A stretch of 13,442 bases of DNA from an uncultured Porphyromonas sp. (GTDB lineage: Bacteria; Bacteroidota; Bacteroidia; Bacteroidales; Porphyromonadaceae), in NCBI GenBank assembly GCA_902490315.1, contig CABUDK010000032.1, positions 1-13,442 of the forward strand. The letters are read 5' to 3'. Each line of letters begins with the position of its first letter. Within the stretch, counting starts at the first letter, position 1. This document shows positions 6,393 through 13,442 of the stretch, one piece after another. The notes beneath the pieces are model-generated. The model was not told where the DNA came from. It was given only the letters and a program-made list of their open reading frames with translations, and searched no databases. The position numbers were made by a program, and so were the translations under genes.

Positions 6393-7859
6393 CTAGTCAA
6401 TATCATCGTTGGTCAGTACATCCTTAATCTTGGAGAACCAGTTGAAGGACTTCTTACGCTTGGCACTCTTAGGCTCCCGCTTTGTAGCTTTATGGGGCTG
6501 GTCGATGTCGGTCAGGTCAAAAAGCGATGCCTGGGCCTGCTGCTGTGTGTGCTCCTCAGGAGTCTCTTCAGGTGCAGCGGTGCTAGTCGTCTCATCAGGA
6601 GTTCCCTTGGTGCTATCTGCTTGTACAGCTGCAGGCTGAGTTGGTGTGGAAACCTTGCTTGACGGAGAAACTGTATTCTGGGTTAGGTCAATAGGTCCGA
6701 CGCAATTGACTTCGGCACGATAGATGAGTCCTGCGCAGCCAGCGTAGTCCACATCGCTAGAGAGCGGCGTATCGTCTTTGTACACCTTATCATTGAATTC
6801 ACGAGCTAGTGAGACAAACTTGCTCTCGCTCTGTAAGTAGTTTATGAAGCCCCTCATGAGTGCGCCCTGTCCGGCTAAGACAATGCCAGATCCCAGTCGA
6901 GCGCCCGCCTCAAAGTCACGAATGACACGAAGCACGTTGGCGGTGATCTCCTTCATACGGGCTGTCACGAGGCTGTTGATGTCACGCATCTTGATCTCGC
7001 GCTCACGACTACCATCGGCAGTGCGGAGCGTGATAGACTCATCGTCGTAAGCATCGGTAAAGGGGTGAGCCTCCTCCAGCTTGATCTTCTCTGCTTCGGG
7101 GTAGGTGATGTGGAGAGACATCAAGTCGTTGGTTATGTTTTTCGAACCAAAGGGGATGACCCGTAGACACTTGAGCGTGTCGTTTTTGTAAATAGCGACA
7201 GAGGAAGTGCCAGCACCAATGTTGACTAGAGCTACGCCGAGTGTCTTGGCATCGGGATAGAGTATTACGTCCGCCTCACAGCATGGAGAGGGAAGTATAG
7301 CCTCTAGCTCGAGTCCTAGGCGATCCTCGATAGCCATACGGATGAAGTTGACATTGCTAGAGCGAGTCGTGATAAGGTTGAAGTGGATCGAAAACTCCGT
7401 ACAGAGCAGTCCCTTGATGTTTCTCTCTACACGTCCGTCGACGAGACAGTAAGGGTCCGATACGTCCAGTACCTCATGAGCGTTGAGCCGATAGTTCTTG
7501 ACTCGCTCATTGATGAGGTTGATATGGTAGTCGCTGATCTCCTCTCCGTCAGGATTGTCCATCTTATGATTGATCTTGTAGGATCGCGACATAAGGGACT
7601 TACCACCGAAGCCTACGTAGACCTTTTTGATCTCAGAGTGCTGGTCTGGGAGCTGCTCGTTGAGACGGTCTATAAGTACCTTGAGCTTGTTGTGTAGCTC
7701 CTCCATATTGTTGACGACCCCCTTGCGGATTGCGTTGCTTGTGGGCACCTCGGCTATTGCGATAGGGAGGACTTTGCCATCCTTCTTGGTACCTACCATA
7801 CCTCGTATGGTAGCACTACCTAAGTCTATGGCAGTGTAGAGATCTTCGTTGTATGACAT
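6393..7859 (-). CDS. ftsA: Cell division protein FtsA
   Basis: The actin-like protein tethers FtsZ filaments to the inner membrane and recruits later divisome proteins. The 488-residue chain has the phosphate-1 motif IDLGSATIRGMVG (11-23), the 1C subdomain in the first half, a phosphate-2 motif VNIGAGTSS (212-220) and an adenosine motif GIVLAGQGALMRG (325-337). Residues about 395-460 form a Pro/Thr/Glu/Gln-rich linker. The end (464-484) is a basic stretch followed by SFNWFSKIKDVL, a convincing amphipathic membrane-targeting helix. The length exceeds the about 420 residues of E. coli FtsA because of the linker. Two motif positions are unusual: Asn213 where the family usually has Asp, and Gln331 inside the usual Gly-Gly pair. 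It sits between ftsQ (54 bp) and ftsZ (50 bp). Confidence 0.96.
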   Translation of the reverse strand: MSYNEDLYTAIDLGSATIRGMVGTKKDGKVLPIAIAEVPTSNAIRKGVVNNMEELHNKLKVLIDRLNEQLPDQHSEIKKVYVGFGGKSLMSRSYKINHKMDNPDGEEISDYHINLINERVKNYRLNAHEVLDVSDPYCLVDGRVERNIKGLLCTEFSIHFNLITTRSSNVNFIRMAIEDRLGLELEAILPSPCCEADVILYPDAKTLGVALVNIGAGTSSVAIYKNDTLKCLRVIPFGSKNITNDLMSLHITYPEAEKIKLEEAHPFTDAYDDESITLRTADGSREREIKMRDINSLVTARMKEITANVLRVIRDFEAGARLGSGIVLAGQGALMRGFINYLQSESKFVSLAREFNDKVYKDDTPLSSDVDYAGCAGLIYRAEVNCVGPIDLTQNTVSPSSKVSTPTQPAAVQADSTKGTPDETTSTAAPEETPEEHTQQQAQASLFDLTDIDQPHKATKREPKSAKRKKSFNWFSKIKDVLTNDDID

Positions 7860-7913
7860 GAGAGTGCGTTGAGCGTGTTCGATTATATGTTAAGGCAGAT
7901 TCGAGAGACTTTA

Positions 7914-8666
7914 TCAAGGTCTTTGCAAAGCTCCCTCCTCTGACGGGACGGTTACTATTTGGTCTTTGTACTCCAAATGTACAGAAATAAAGCTATTCCA
8001 GCCAAATATGGGGATCACCTGCTCTATGAAGAGTCTTAGATTATCCAGTTTCTCCTCCCAGTTAGAGCCAGTGCCTAGGATTATCTCCGTGTTGCTAGCT
8101 CGTGGCGTGGCGATAACCCCTCGGAGTGGATCTACATAGATATGTATGAATAGATCGCGCCAGAGAGGGTCCGAGAGGATCAGCTGCATCAGCGGGTAAA
8201 GCTCGTGAGAGGCCTTCTCCACAGATATGCTACCGCTGACGGGTAGAAAAGTCGTATAGTAATCCTCGCTACGTGCTATCGGCACCACCGTCTGATCCTT
8301 GCAGACGAAGTAATTACCCTGAGGCGTGAGGAGCGTGAAGAGTGGCTCACGCTGGAGCATCGATACATGTAGCACGCCTCCTGGTGTCGTGTAGAGATCT
8401 ATGTGACTAAAGAGTCCGTTGCGTATCAGCTGCGACTCGATAGCCATCGTAGAGAGTGAGTCTACCGACTGACCTATGGGGCGAAAGCCTAGAGCCTTCA
8501 ACTCATTCACCAGATCTCGCTCAGGCATCAACGGACGATCACCCTCATAGCTAATATCAGCCTTCACGTCGACGACACGTACTGGAGCTGTCCGTGGTGA
8601 TGAGACCGCCATGAAGCAGAGTAGTCCTACGAGAAGACAAGCTAAGGAGAGATATAGGTAGCGCAT
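7914..8666 (-). CDS. ftsQ: Cell division protein FtsQ (DivIB family)
   Basis: A bitopic membrane protein of the divisome that bridges early cytoplasmic components and the septal peptidoglycan synthase through FtsB/FtsL. The 250-residue chain starts with an almost tail-less transmembrane helix (about 3-22, LYLSLACLLVGLLCFMAV). A POTRA-like segment (about 32-105) includes an IESQLIRNGLFSHIDLYTTPGG pattern and a QREPLF turn, followed by a periplasmic beta domain. Sequence identity to proteobacterial FtsQ is low, so the call depends heavily on the invariant murC-ftsQ-ftsA order. The start lies 6 bp after the murC stop, suggesting translational coupling. Confidence 0.9.
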   Translation of the reverse strand: MRYLYLSLACLLVGLLCFMAVSSPRTAPVRVVDVKADISYEGDRPLMPERDLVNELKALGFRPIGQSVDSLSTMAIESQLIRNGLFSHIDLYTTPGGVLHVSMLQREPLFTLLTPQGNYFVCKDQTVVPIARSEDYYTTFLPVSGSISVEKASHELYPLMQLILSDPLWRDLFIHIYVDPLRGVIATPRASNTEIILGTGSNWEEKLDNLRLFIEQVIPIFGWNSFISVHLEYKDQIVTVPSEEGALQRP

Positions 8667-8672
8667 ACCTTA

Positions 8673-10049
8673 TTATGATAGTGTAGCTAGATAATCTCTG
8701 ATCGGGAGGACCAACTTGTCAATGTCTCCCGCACCGACCGTGACCACCACGCGTGGCAGCTCTATCTGTCGCAGTAGGGGGAGTAGCTCCTCCTTGGTAC
8801 ATAGCCAGCGGTGTGGCGCTGTCAACTCCTTATATATAAGCTCCGATGTGACGCCAGGCATAGGCTCCTCACGGGCTGGGTAGATGTCTAGCACGATCAC
8901 CTGATCCACGTGCGAGAGGCTCTGGGCAAAGTCCTTATAGAAGTCTGCCGTACGCGAGTAGAGGTGTGGCTGAAAGATGGCCAGCACATCTTCCGAGCCG
9001 TAGATCTCCTTGATCGAGCGAATGGAGCTGTCTAGCTCTACAGGGTGATGCGCATAGTCGTCGATGAGTAGGTGACGATCCGTCTGCAGTACCAGCTCGA
9101 AGCGTCGCTTGGTGCCTCGGAAGCTCTCCACACCTCGTACGATGTCATCCGGTGCGACCCCGTTGAGATAAGCGATGGTCATAGCAGCCGTAGCATTCTC
9201 TAGGTTAGTACGTACAGGCACCCCAAGACGCACCTGCTCTAGATGAAGCTCCGCCTCTGGGTAGTGCCAGTCGAAGCGGATCGTACCATCGCCGACCGTC
9301 ACATGGTCGTAGTAAGCATCCGCCGTCGGGGCATGACCATAGGTCAATGTGCGTACCCCCTCGGCTAGGTGTGGCTTGATCGGAAGCCCTTCCTTCATCA
9401 GCAGCGTACCTCCTGGCTCTATCTGACTGCAAAACTGCTCAAAGCCTGCCAGGTAACCCGCATAGTCTCCGTAGATGTCTAGGTGATCCGCATCGGTCGA
9501 GGTCACGACAGCCATATAGGGGTTCAGATGTAGGAACGAGCGGTCATACTCATCCGCCTCTACCACCAGCAGGTCGGAGTGATCGGAGTAGATAAAGTTA
9601 GAGCCCGTATCTACAGCCAGTCCACCGATGAATGCGGTACACCCCACCTCCTGGGCACCATCTAGGATATGTGACAGCATATTGGTCGTCGTGGTCTTAC
9701 CATGCGAACCCGCAACAGCCAGTGTACGATAGTTCTCAGCTATGACACCCAGCGCCTCAGCGCGCTTCAAGACACGGAAGTGATGACTACGCAGATAGCA
9801 CAGCTCAGGGTGGTCGTGCGGTATAGCAGGCGTGTAGATGACTAGGGTATTGTCAGGAGTCATCGGAGCTGTCTCCAGCCACGCCGCATCACTGTCGTAG
9901 TGTATAGCTATGCCTAGCTGCTCCAGCTCGTCCGTGTACATATTGTGCGAGCGGTCGTAGCCTGACACGTTGCACCCCTTGAGATGATAGTAACGTGCTA
10001 GAGCACTCATGCCTGCACCTCCGATACCTATAAGATAAACGTAATTCAT
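8673..10049 (-). CDS. murC: UDP-N-acetylmuramate--L-alanine ligase
   Basis: The cytoplasmic Mur ligase adds L-alanine to UDP-MurNAc with ATP, the first step of the peptidoglycan stem peptide. The 458-residue protein is of normal length. It shows the N-terminal UDP-binding GIGGAGMS (8-15), the ATP loop GSHGKTTT (114-121), EADEYDRSF (164-172), RGTKRRFE (321-328) and DDYAHHP (340-346), all in family order. It starts 38 bp after the murG stop. Confidence 0.97.
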   Translation of the reverse strand: MNYVYLIGIGGAGMSALARYYHLKGCNVSGYDRSHNMYTDELEQLGIAIHYDSDAAWLETAPMTPDNTLVIYTPAIPHDHPELCYLRSHHFRVLKRAEALGVIAENYRTLAVAGSHGKTTTTNMLSHILDGAQEVGCTAFIGGLAVDTGSNFIYSDHSDLLVVEADEYDRSFLHLNPYMAVVTSTDADHLDIYGDYAGYLAGFEQFCSQIEPGGTLLMKEGLPIKPHLAEGVRTLTYGHAPTADAYYDHVTVGDGTIRFDWHYPEAELHLEQVRLGVPVRTNLENATAAMTIAYLNGVAPDDIVRGVESFRGTKRRFELVLQTDRHLLIDDYAHHPVELDSSIRSIKEIYGSEDVLAIFQPHLYSRTADFYKDFAQSLSHVDQVIVLDIYPAREEPMPGVTSELIYKELTAPHRWLCTKEELLPLLRQIELPRVVVTVGAGDIDKLVLPIRDYLATLS

Positions 10050-10087
10050 GCGTTAGAGAAAGGGTCTTTGCAAAGTAATATAAGAGA

Positions 10088-11200
10088 CTACCACAGCAGC
10101 TCCATCTGATCCACAATGCGCTCCACCGCTTGCGGTGTAGCGAGATCACGGAGCGCAGCCTTCATCTCATCCCTTCGCGTCTCGTCTTTGAGTAGCTCGG
10201 TGATGGTGAGCCCCATCTGACCTACCGCTTCGCTGTCGGGGAGAAGGATCGCAGCACCACGAGTAGAGAGTGCACGAGCGTTTTTCGTCTGATGATCCTC
10301 AGCCACATTGGGCGAGGGGATCAGTATAGCAGGTAGCTCCGAGAGACAAAGCTCCGAGACGCTCAGCGCGCCCGCACGAGACACAGCCACATCTGCCAAG
10401 CTGTAAGCTAGATCCATACGCTCTACGTATGCAGATACATAAGCTCGCTTGCTAATATCATACTCTTTGATCAGCTCCTGTGCTTCATGCTCATAGCTCC
10501 GTCCCGTCTGCCAGATCAATTGGTAGCCTAGCTTGCTCCACTCAGGTAGCGCAGCCACGACCGACTCATTGATCGTCCTAGCCCCGAGACTACCGCCCAT
10601 GACTAGGATCGTACGCGAGAGTGAAGAGGGGAGTGCAAAGTACGCACAAGCCTCCTCACGAGTCGTATAGTTATACTCGATAGCGTGACGTACCGGATTG
10701 CCCGTTAGGATGATCCGATCACTCGGGAAGAAGCGCTCCATACCTGGGTAAGCGACGCAGATACACTTCGCCTCACGGGCGAGAAGCTTATTGGTCACGC
10801 CAGCATAGCTGTTTTGCTCTTGTAGGAGGGTAGGGATACCGCTACGCTGTGCCTCCTTGAGCGTAGGTGCACTCGCATAGCCTCCCACACCGATCGCCAG
10901 ATCGGGATGAAACTCTGTCAAAGTCTTGCGTACCATAAGACGACTCTTGATCAGAGAGCGAAGCACCTTAAAGTTGCGCCAGAGACGCTTACGATCCATT
11001 CCCATGACAGGCAGACCTACGATCTCATAACCTGCAGCGGGGACACGCTCCATCTCCATTCGTCCCAAGGCGCCCACGAAGAGTATCTGACTCTCGGGAT
11101 AGCGTCGACGTACCTCGTCGGCAACAGCTAGGGCGGGGTTGATGTGTCCACCTGTACCGCCTCCACTGATGATCACTCTAGGTTTGTTTGGCTCTTGCAT
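10088..11200 (-). CDS. murG: UDP-GlcNAc:undecaprenyl-PP-MurNAc-pentapeptide GlcNAc transferase
   Basis: A peripheral GT-B glycosyltransferase on the cytoplasmic face that converts lipid I to lipid II. The 370-residue chain has the N-terminal GGGTGGH loop (13-19), GVGGYASAP (104-112) for acceptor binding, GGSLGAR (202-208) at the domain junction, and the donor-binding SRAGALSVSELC (264-275) with EDHQTKNA (291-298). It is the first gene of the leftward block. Its upstream neighbour is a noncoding region and then a divergent lipoprotein gene, not ftsW as in the usual dcw order. A -7 promoter box lies at 11283-11290. Confidence 0.97.
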   Translation of the reverse strand: MQEPNKPRVIISGGGTGGHINPALAVADEVRRRYPESQILFVGALGRMEMERVPAAGYEIVGLPVMGMDRKRLWRNFKVLRSLIKSRLMVRKTLTEFHPDLAIGVGGYASAPTLKEAQRSGIPTLLQEQNSYAGVTNKLLAREAKCICVAYPGMERFFPSDRIILTGNPVRHAIEYNYTTREEACAYFALPSSLSRTILVMGGSLGARTINESVVAALPEWSKLGYQLIWQTGRSYEHEAQELIKEYDISKRAYVSAYVERMDLAYSLADVAVSRAGALSVSELCLSELPAILIPSPNVAEDHQTKNARALSTRGAAILLPDSEAVGQMGLTITELLKDETRRDEMKAALRDLATPQAVERIVDQMELLW

Positions 11201-11282
11201 AGCACGATGAGATCGATAAAGTCTACTGAAAATAAAAAGGGCTGTCGCAGTCTGTTCTAGAAGGCCAGACCGCTATCGCTTA

Positions 11283-11290
11283 CAAATGTA
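11283..11290 (-). promoter_or_regulatory. -7 promoter box for the murG operon
   Basis: The minus strand reads TACATTTG, a perfect TAnnTTTG box. Transcription would begin near 11276 and give a leader of about 75 nt to murG. No good TTTG is seen at the expected -33 site. The leader contains a weak hairpin (GTCTG/CAGAC, 11250-11270) and an A/T-rich stretch at 11229-11237. Position and the lack of any upstream cistron support a real promoter. Confidence 0.5.
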
Positions 11291-11384
11291 CGAAAAAGCA
11301 CACAACTGCCTACCTGGCTCCCGTTTGATACAGCGAGCTGTACACCACCAATTATACCTAACGGCTACTTGTGAGTTCAAGTCG

Positions 11385-11590
11385 CTCCGATACATTTCAA
11401 TTCCTCTGGAGGAAATTCCAAATAGCTCCGTGGAAAATAAAAATTCTCCACGGAGGCAATACTAATTTCTTCGGAAGAATCAAATGAAACTTCGGAGGAA
11501 TCAAATGATAAGTCCGAAGAATTTTTCCGTCTCTCGGGGGAAAAGGAGAAATTCCCATGGAAGAATTTCCACTATTCTCAGCAGAGTTTC
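11385..11590. repeat. Array B: inverted relative of the MITE minisatellite between murG and the lipoprotein gene
   Basis: GGA/TCC cores recur in phase at about 11387, 11408, 11429, 11450, 11471, 11492, 11513, 11534 and 11555, a steady 21-bp period. Examples are CCTCTGGAGG, CTCCGTGGA, TCCACGGAG, CTTCGGAAG and CTTCGGAGG, joined by AT-rich spacers. The segment 11467-11519 equals the reverse complement of 315-367 at 47 of 53 positions. Two cores form a perfect 9-bp inverted repeat (CTCCGTGGA 11426-11434, TCCACGGAG 11447-11455). The array fills most of the otherwise empty 11201-11641 region, between the leftward murG promoter and the rightward lipoprotein promoter. No transposon ends like those at 206 and 562 are seen here. 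Confidence 0.8.
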
Positions 11591-11614
11591 AAGCTGTATC
11601 TGATGTAAAAGCGG

Positions 11615-11622
11615 TACCTTTG
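11615..11622 (+). promoter_or_regulatory. -7 promoter box for the BIG2 lipoprotein gene
   Basis: TACCTTTG is a perfect TAnnTTTG box. It predicts a start near 11629 and a leader of about 37 nt to the preferred ATG at 11666. No convincing -33 TTTG is visible at the standard spacing. The box lies just past the right end of array B. Confidence 0.5.
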
Positions 11623-11665
11623 CCCTACTACTAATCATATAATGCTAAGCAACACAAACTCTCCT

Positions 11666-12598
11666 ATGAAACAAAAGATCTGTATGCTCTTAGTGGCTCT
11701 GGCCACGCTAACGCTCCTCGGAGCTTGCAACAAGGACAAAGAACCAACTAACGACAACGTCCGGCTAAGTGTAAAGCCTGAGAAGATACGGCTAAAAGTC
11801 GGTGAGCAGCAACAGCTGACTATCATAACCAAGCCTAGTGGGGTCGCCTACAGCTGTACCTCCTCTGATGAGTCGGTAGCCAAGGTGGACAATAAGGGTA
11901 TGGTGACTGGTGTCAAGGGTGGCGAGGCTGTCATCACGATAGTCGCTAAGGATCAAACCAAGTCGGTCAACGTGACTGTTGTTAACCCATATGCAGGCCC
12001 AGAGGATCGTTACATCGGCTTAAACAGTCCAGACAAAACAATCTCTCCGATATACATCCCCTTCTTCCCTGATCTAGCTGTAAGCAAGGATAGTCATAAG
12101 CAGCTTATCACAGCCAATGAGAAGTATGGCTGGGTGCTTTATAGCTACGAAGATGGTGAGGAGGATGAGGACCATGACGATCATGACGATGAAGATGGAC
12201 ATAGTCATAACATAATTCGCATGCAGGCTCCTAAGGACGAAAACGGCAACTATACAGACGACCGCTTCATTATAGAACTCTTCTACCACTATAAGGATAA
12301 GGATGATATATACTTCGACTGCTGGACGAGACCTGTCTTTAAGAAGGATGTCGTCAAGGCTGCTCATGAAGGCTCTGAGGAGGATATCAAAGTACTCCGA
12401 GATCTCCTGACTCTCTACGGCTTTACAGAGAATTTACAACCATCAACGTATAAGAGCGGACAGCTTAACTTCGAGGGGTACAATATGAAGCAGTTCCCCG
12501 AGGGACCAATGTGGGGATCGATCTACTGTACTCAGGTGACGGGTGAAAACGCATATTATCTAGAGTTCCAGGTAGTCCAAAAGGCTCCGAAGAAGTAG
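11666..12598 (+). CDS. Lipoprotein with a bacterial Ig-like (BIG2) domain and an Asp/His-rich segment
   Basis: The ATG at 11666 is preferred over the in-frame ATG at 11642. It gives a clean lipoprotein signal (MKQKICMLLV onward, lipobox LLGAC, Cys21) and 310 residues, whereas the earlier start adds eight polar residues before it. KDKE after the cysteine would suit Bacteroidetes surface export. Residues about 32-106 form one BIG2 domain (LSVKPEKIRLKVGEQQQLT, SDESVAKVDNKGMVTGVKGG, AVITIVA). The remaining 200 residues match no family I recognise. They include a run at 162-181 made almost only of Asp, Glu, His and Gly (EDGEEDEDHDDHDDEDGHSH), which could bind divalent metal. Adhesion, matrix binding or metal capture are possible; the function is unknown. 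It is a single-gene unit convergent with dnaB. Confidence 0.85.
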   Translation: MKQKICMLLVALATLTLLGACNKDKEPTNDNVRLSVKPEKIRLKVGEQQQLTIITKPSGVAYSCTSSDESVAKVDNKGMVTGVKGGEAVITIVAKDQTKSVNVTVVNPYAGPEDRYIGLNSPDKTISPIYIPFFPDLAVSKDSHKQLITANEKYGWVLYSYEDGEEDEDHDDHDDEDGHSHNIIRMQAPKDENGNYTDDRFIIELFYHYKDKDDIYFDCWTRPVFKKDVVKAAHEGSEEDIKVLRDLLTLYGFTENLQPSTYKSGQLNFEGYNMKQFPEGPMWGSIYCTQVTGENAYYLEFQVVQKAPKK

Positions 12599-12629
12599 TC
12601 TTCTCTCTCGATAGAAGGTCTACTTATAC

Positions 12630-12680
12630 AAACGAAGAGAATACTCAACTGCTCGATGCAGTTGAGTATTCTCTTCGTTT
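12630..12680. terminator. Bidirectional intrinsic terminator with a 23-bp perfect stem
   Basis: Bases 12630-12652 and 12658-12680 are perfect reverse complements (stem ends AAACGAAGAG / CTCTTCGTTT) with the 5-nt loop TCGAT. The plus strand ends in TTTT and the minus strand in a shorter TTT, so it can stop both the lipoprotein transcript and the opposing dnaB transcript. A smaller hairpin (GCTGTC 12684-12689 with GACAGC 12699-12704) lies between it and the dnaB stop. Confidence 0.9.
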
Positions 12681-12729
12681 TAAGCTGTCAGAAAGAGCGA
12701 CAGCAGTAGATGTGGTAGGCTAATTTCTG

Positions 12730-13442
12730 CTAATAGGGGAAGTCGCTCTCTTCGTCATCAGTGGCCATCGGATTAAAGTCTGAGGCTTCAACGTTAAAGT
12801 TTTGCCCAAAGGGACTACCAGCTTCGGCACCTGGCATGACACCTGGAGTGGCCGATGGCGTCTGTCTAGCTTTGGCTCCATTGATCTGAGAGGTGTAGTG
12901 CATGTTAGCCTCTTCGAGTGGGTAGAACTTGGCAAACTCGCCACGAAATCCGATACGCACATCGCCGATCGGTCCGTTACGGTGCTTGGCAATGATGAAG
13001 TAACCGATACCCTTTGTATCTCCATAGTCATCCTGCATAATGCCATAGACCTCGGGTCTGTGTAGGAAGCAAACCATATCGGCATCCTGCTCGATAGCTC
13101 CTGACTCACGTAGGTCGGAGAGCTGTGGCACCTTACTATTCGTACCGCTATCATTCTTGCGCAGCTCGACAGCACGGTTGAGCTGTGAGAGGGCGATGAT
13201 GGGTATGTCCAGCTCCTTGGCAAGCATCTTGAGCGAGCGGGAGATGGTACTGACCTCTTGCTCACGGTTGCCAAAGTTCATCCCGCTGGCGTTCATCAGC
13301 TGGAGGTAGTCGATGATGATGATCTTGATGTCGTGCTCTCGTACGAGGCGGCGCACCTTAGTACGTAGCTCGAAGACGGAGAGACTGGGCGTATCGTCAA
13401 TGTAGAGGGGCGTATTCTCCAAGACGCTGATACGCTCGTCAA
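12730..13442 (-). CDS. dnaB: Replicative DNA helicase DnaB, C-terminal part (cut by the window edge)
   Basis: The visible 236 residues are the C-terminal half of the RecA-like motor of the hexameric replication-fork helicase. They include the Walker B segment KIIIIDYLQLM, the SQLNRAVE motif, SDLRESGAIEQDAD, and an arginine-finger-region pattern ending in FIIAKHRNGPIGDVRIGF. The last about 60 residues are a flexible Gly/Ala/Pro-rich and then acidic tail ending in EESDFPY. The frame is open to the right edge; the Walker A motif and N-terminal domain lie outside. No intein or frameshift is seen in the part shown. It converges on the BIG2 lipoprotein gene. Confidence 0.96.
   Translation of the reverse strand, partial: DERISVLENTPLYIDDTPSLSVFELRTKVRRLVREHDIKIIIIDYLQLMNASGMNFGNREQEVSTISRSLKMLAKELDIPIIALSQLNRAVELRKNDSGTNSKVPQLSDLRESGAIEQDADMVCFLHRPEVYGIMQDDYGDTKGIGYFIIAKHRNGPIGDVRIGFRGEFAKFYPLEEANMHYTSQINGAKARQTPSATPGVMPGAEAGSPFGQNFNVEASDFNPMATDDEESDFPY

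Noticed and set aside
7918..10075. Shared 13-mer GGTCTTTGCAAAG at 7918-7930 and 10063-10075
   Set aside because: One copy is the coding end of ftsQ and the other is in the murG-murC gap; neither has correct TAnnTTTG spacing, so no common regulatory role can be supported.
11229..11270. Hairpin plus T-run in the murG leader as an attenuator
   Set aside because: The stem is 5 bp with a long loop and lies about 10 nt from the T-run, which is not terminator geometry.
11327..11600. 8-bp inverted repeat GATACAGC / GCTGTATC around array B as transposon ends
   Set aside because: It is short, does not resemble the ends at 206 and 562, and has no flanking direct repeat, so chance is enough to explain it.
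11441..11607. Open frame with SEESNDT-type heptads in array B
   Set aside because: No start codon or promoter precedes it, and it is explained by the 21-bp repeat period.
1..13442. CRISPR array, tRNA or rRNA genes
   Set aside because: The only regular repeats are 21-bp tandem units without unique spacers of CRISPR length, and no tRNA cloverleaf or rRNA segment was recognised on either strand.

Overview
This window looks like chromosomal DNA of a Bacteroidales bacterium, most likely a Porphyromonas (P. asaccharolytica/uenonis type). The evidence is a Bacteroidetes-type split of the division/cell-wall cluster with an unusually divergent FtsZ and FtsA, a paired vitamin-B12-type TonB receptor and beta-propeller lipoprotein, short lipoprotein signal peptides, little Shine-Dalgarno signal, and -7 promoter boxes of the Bacteroidetes form TAnnTTTG. 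Genus is an inference; no rRNA or marker comparison was possible.

Layout, left to right. 1-771 holds no convincing gene. It has a leftward promoter at the very edge (59-88), then a 357-bp MITE-like element (206-562) with 18-bp terminal inverted repeats and perfect 12-bp direct repeats on both sides. The element is filled by a minisatellite of period about 21 bp, and a second short array of the same period lies just outside it (580-655). 772-4081 (minus) is a B12-uptake-type pair: a BtuB-like TonB-dependent receptor and, upstream of it, a BtuG-like beta-propeller lipoprotein, separated by a terminator-like hairpin. 4151-11200 (minus) is the distal half of the dcw cluster, in transcription order murG, murC, ftsQ, ftsA, ftsZ, followed by mtnN. 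These genes make lipid II precursors (MurC, MurG), build the divisome (FtsQ, FtsA, FtsZ) and recycle SAM by-products (MtnN). The proximal half of the cluster (mraZ to ftsW) is not upstream of murG. 11201-11641 is a divergent regulatory region containing a third minisatellite array, an inverted relative of the one in the MITE (47 of 53 positions identical). 11666-12598 (plus) is a lipoprotein with one bacterial Ig-like (BIG2) domain and an Asp/Glu/His-rich stretch. A 23-bp perfect stem (12630-12680) serves as a shared terminator with the convergent, right-truncated dnaB (12730-13442, minus).

The strongest non-routine signals are the MITE with a minisatellite inside it, and the family of about 21-bp phased GGA/TCC-core arrays that recurs three times in noncoding DNA. 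Further points are the break of the dcw cluster at murG, substitutions in the nucleotide-binding motifs of FtsA, and the attenuator-like hairpin between the btuG-like and btuB-like genes.
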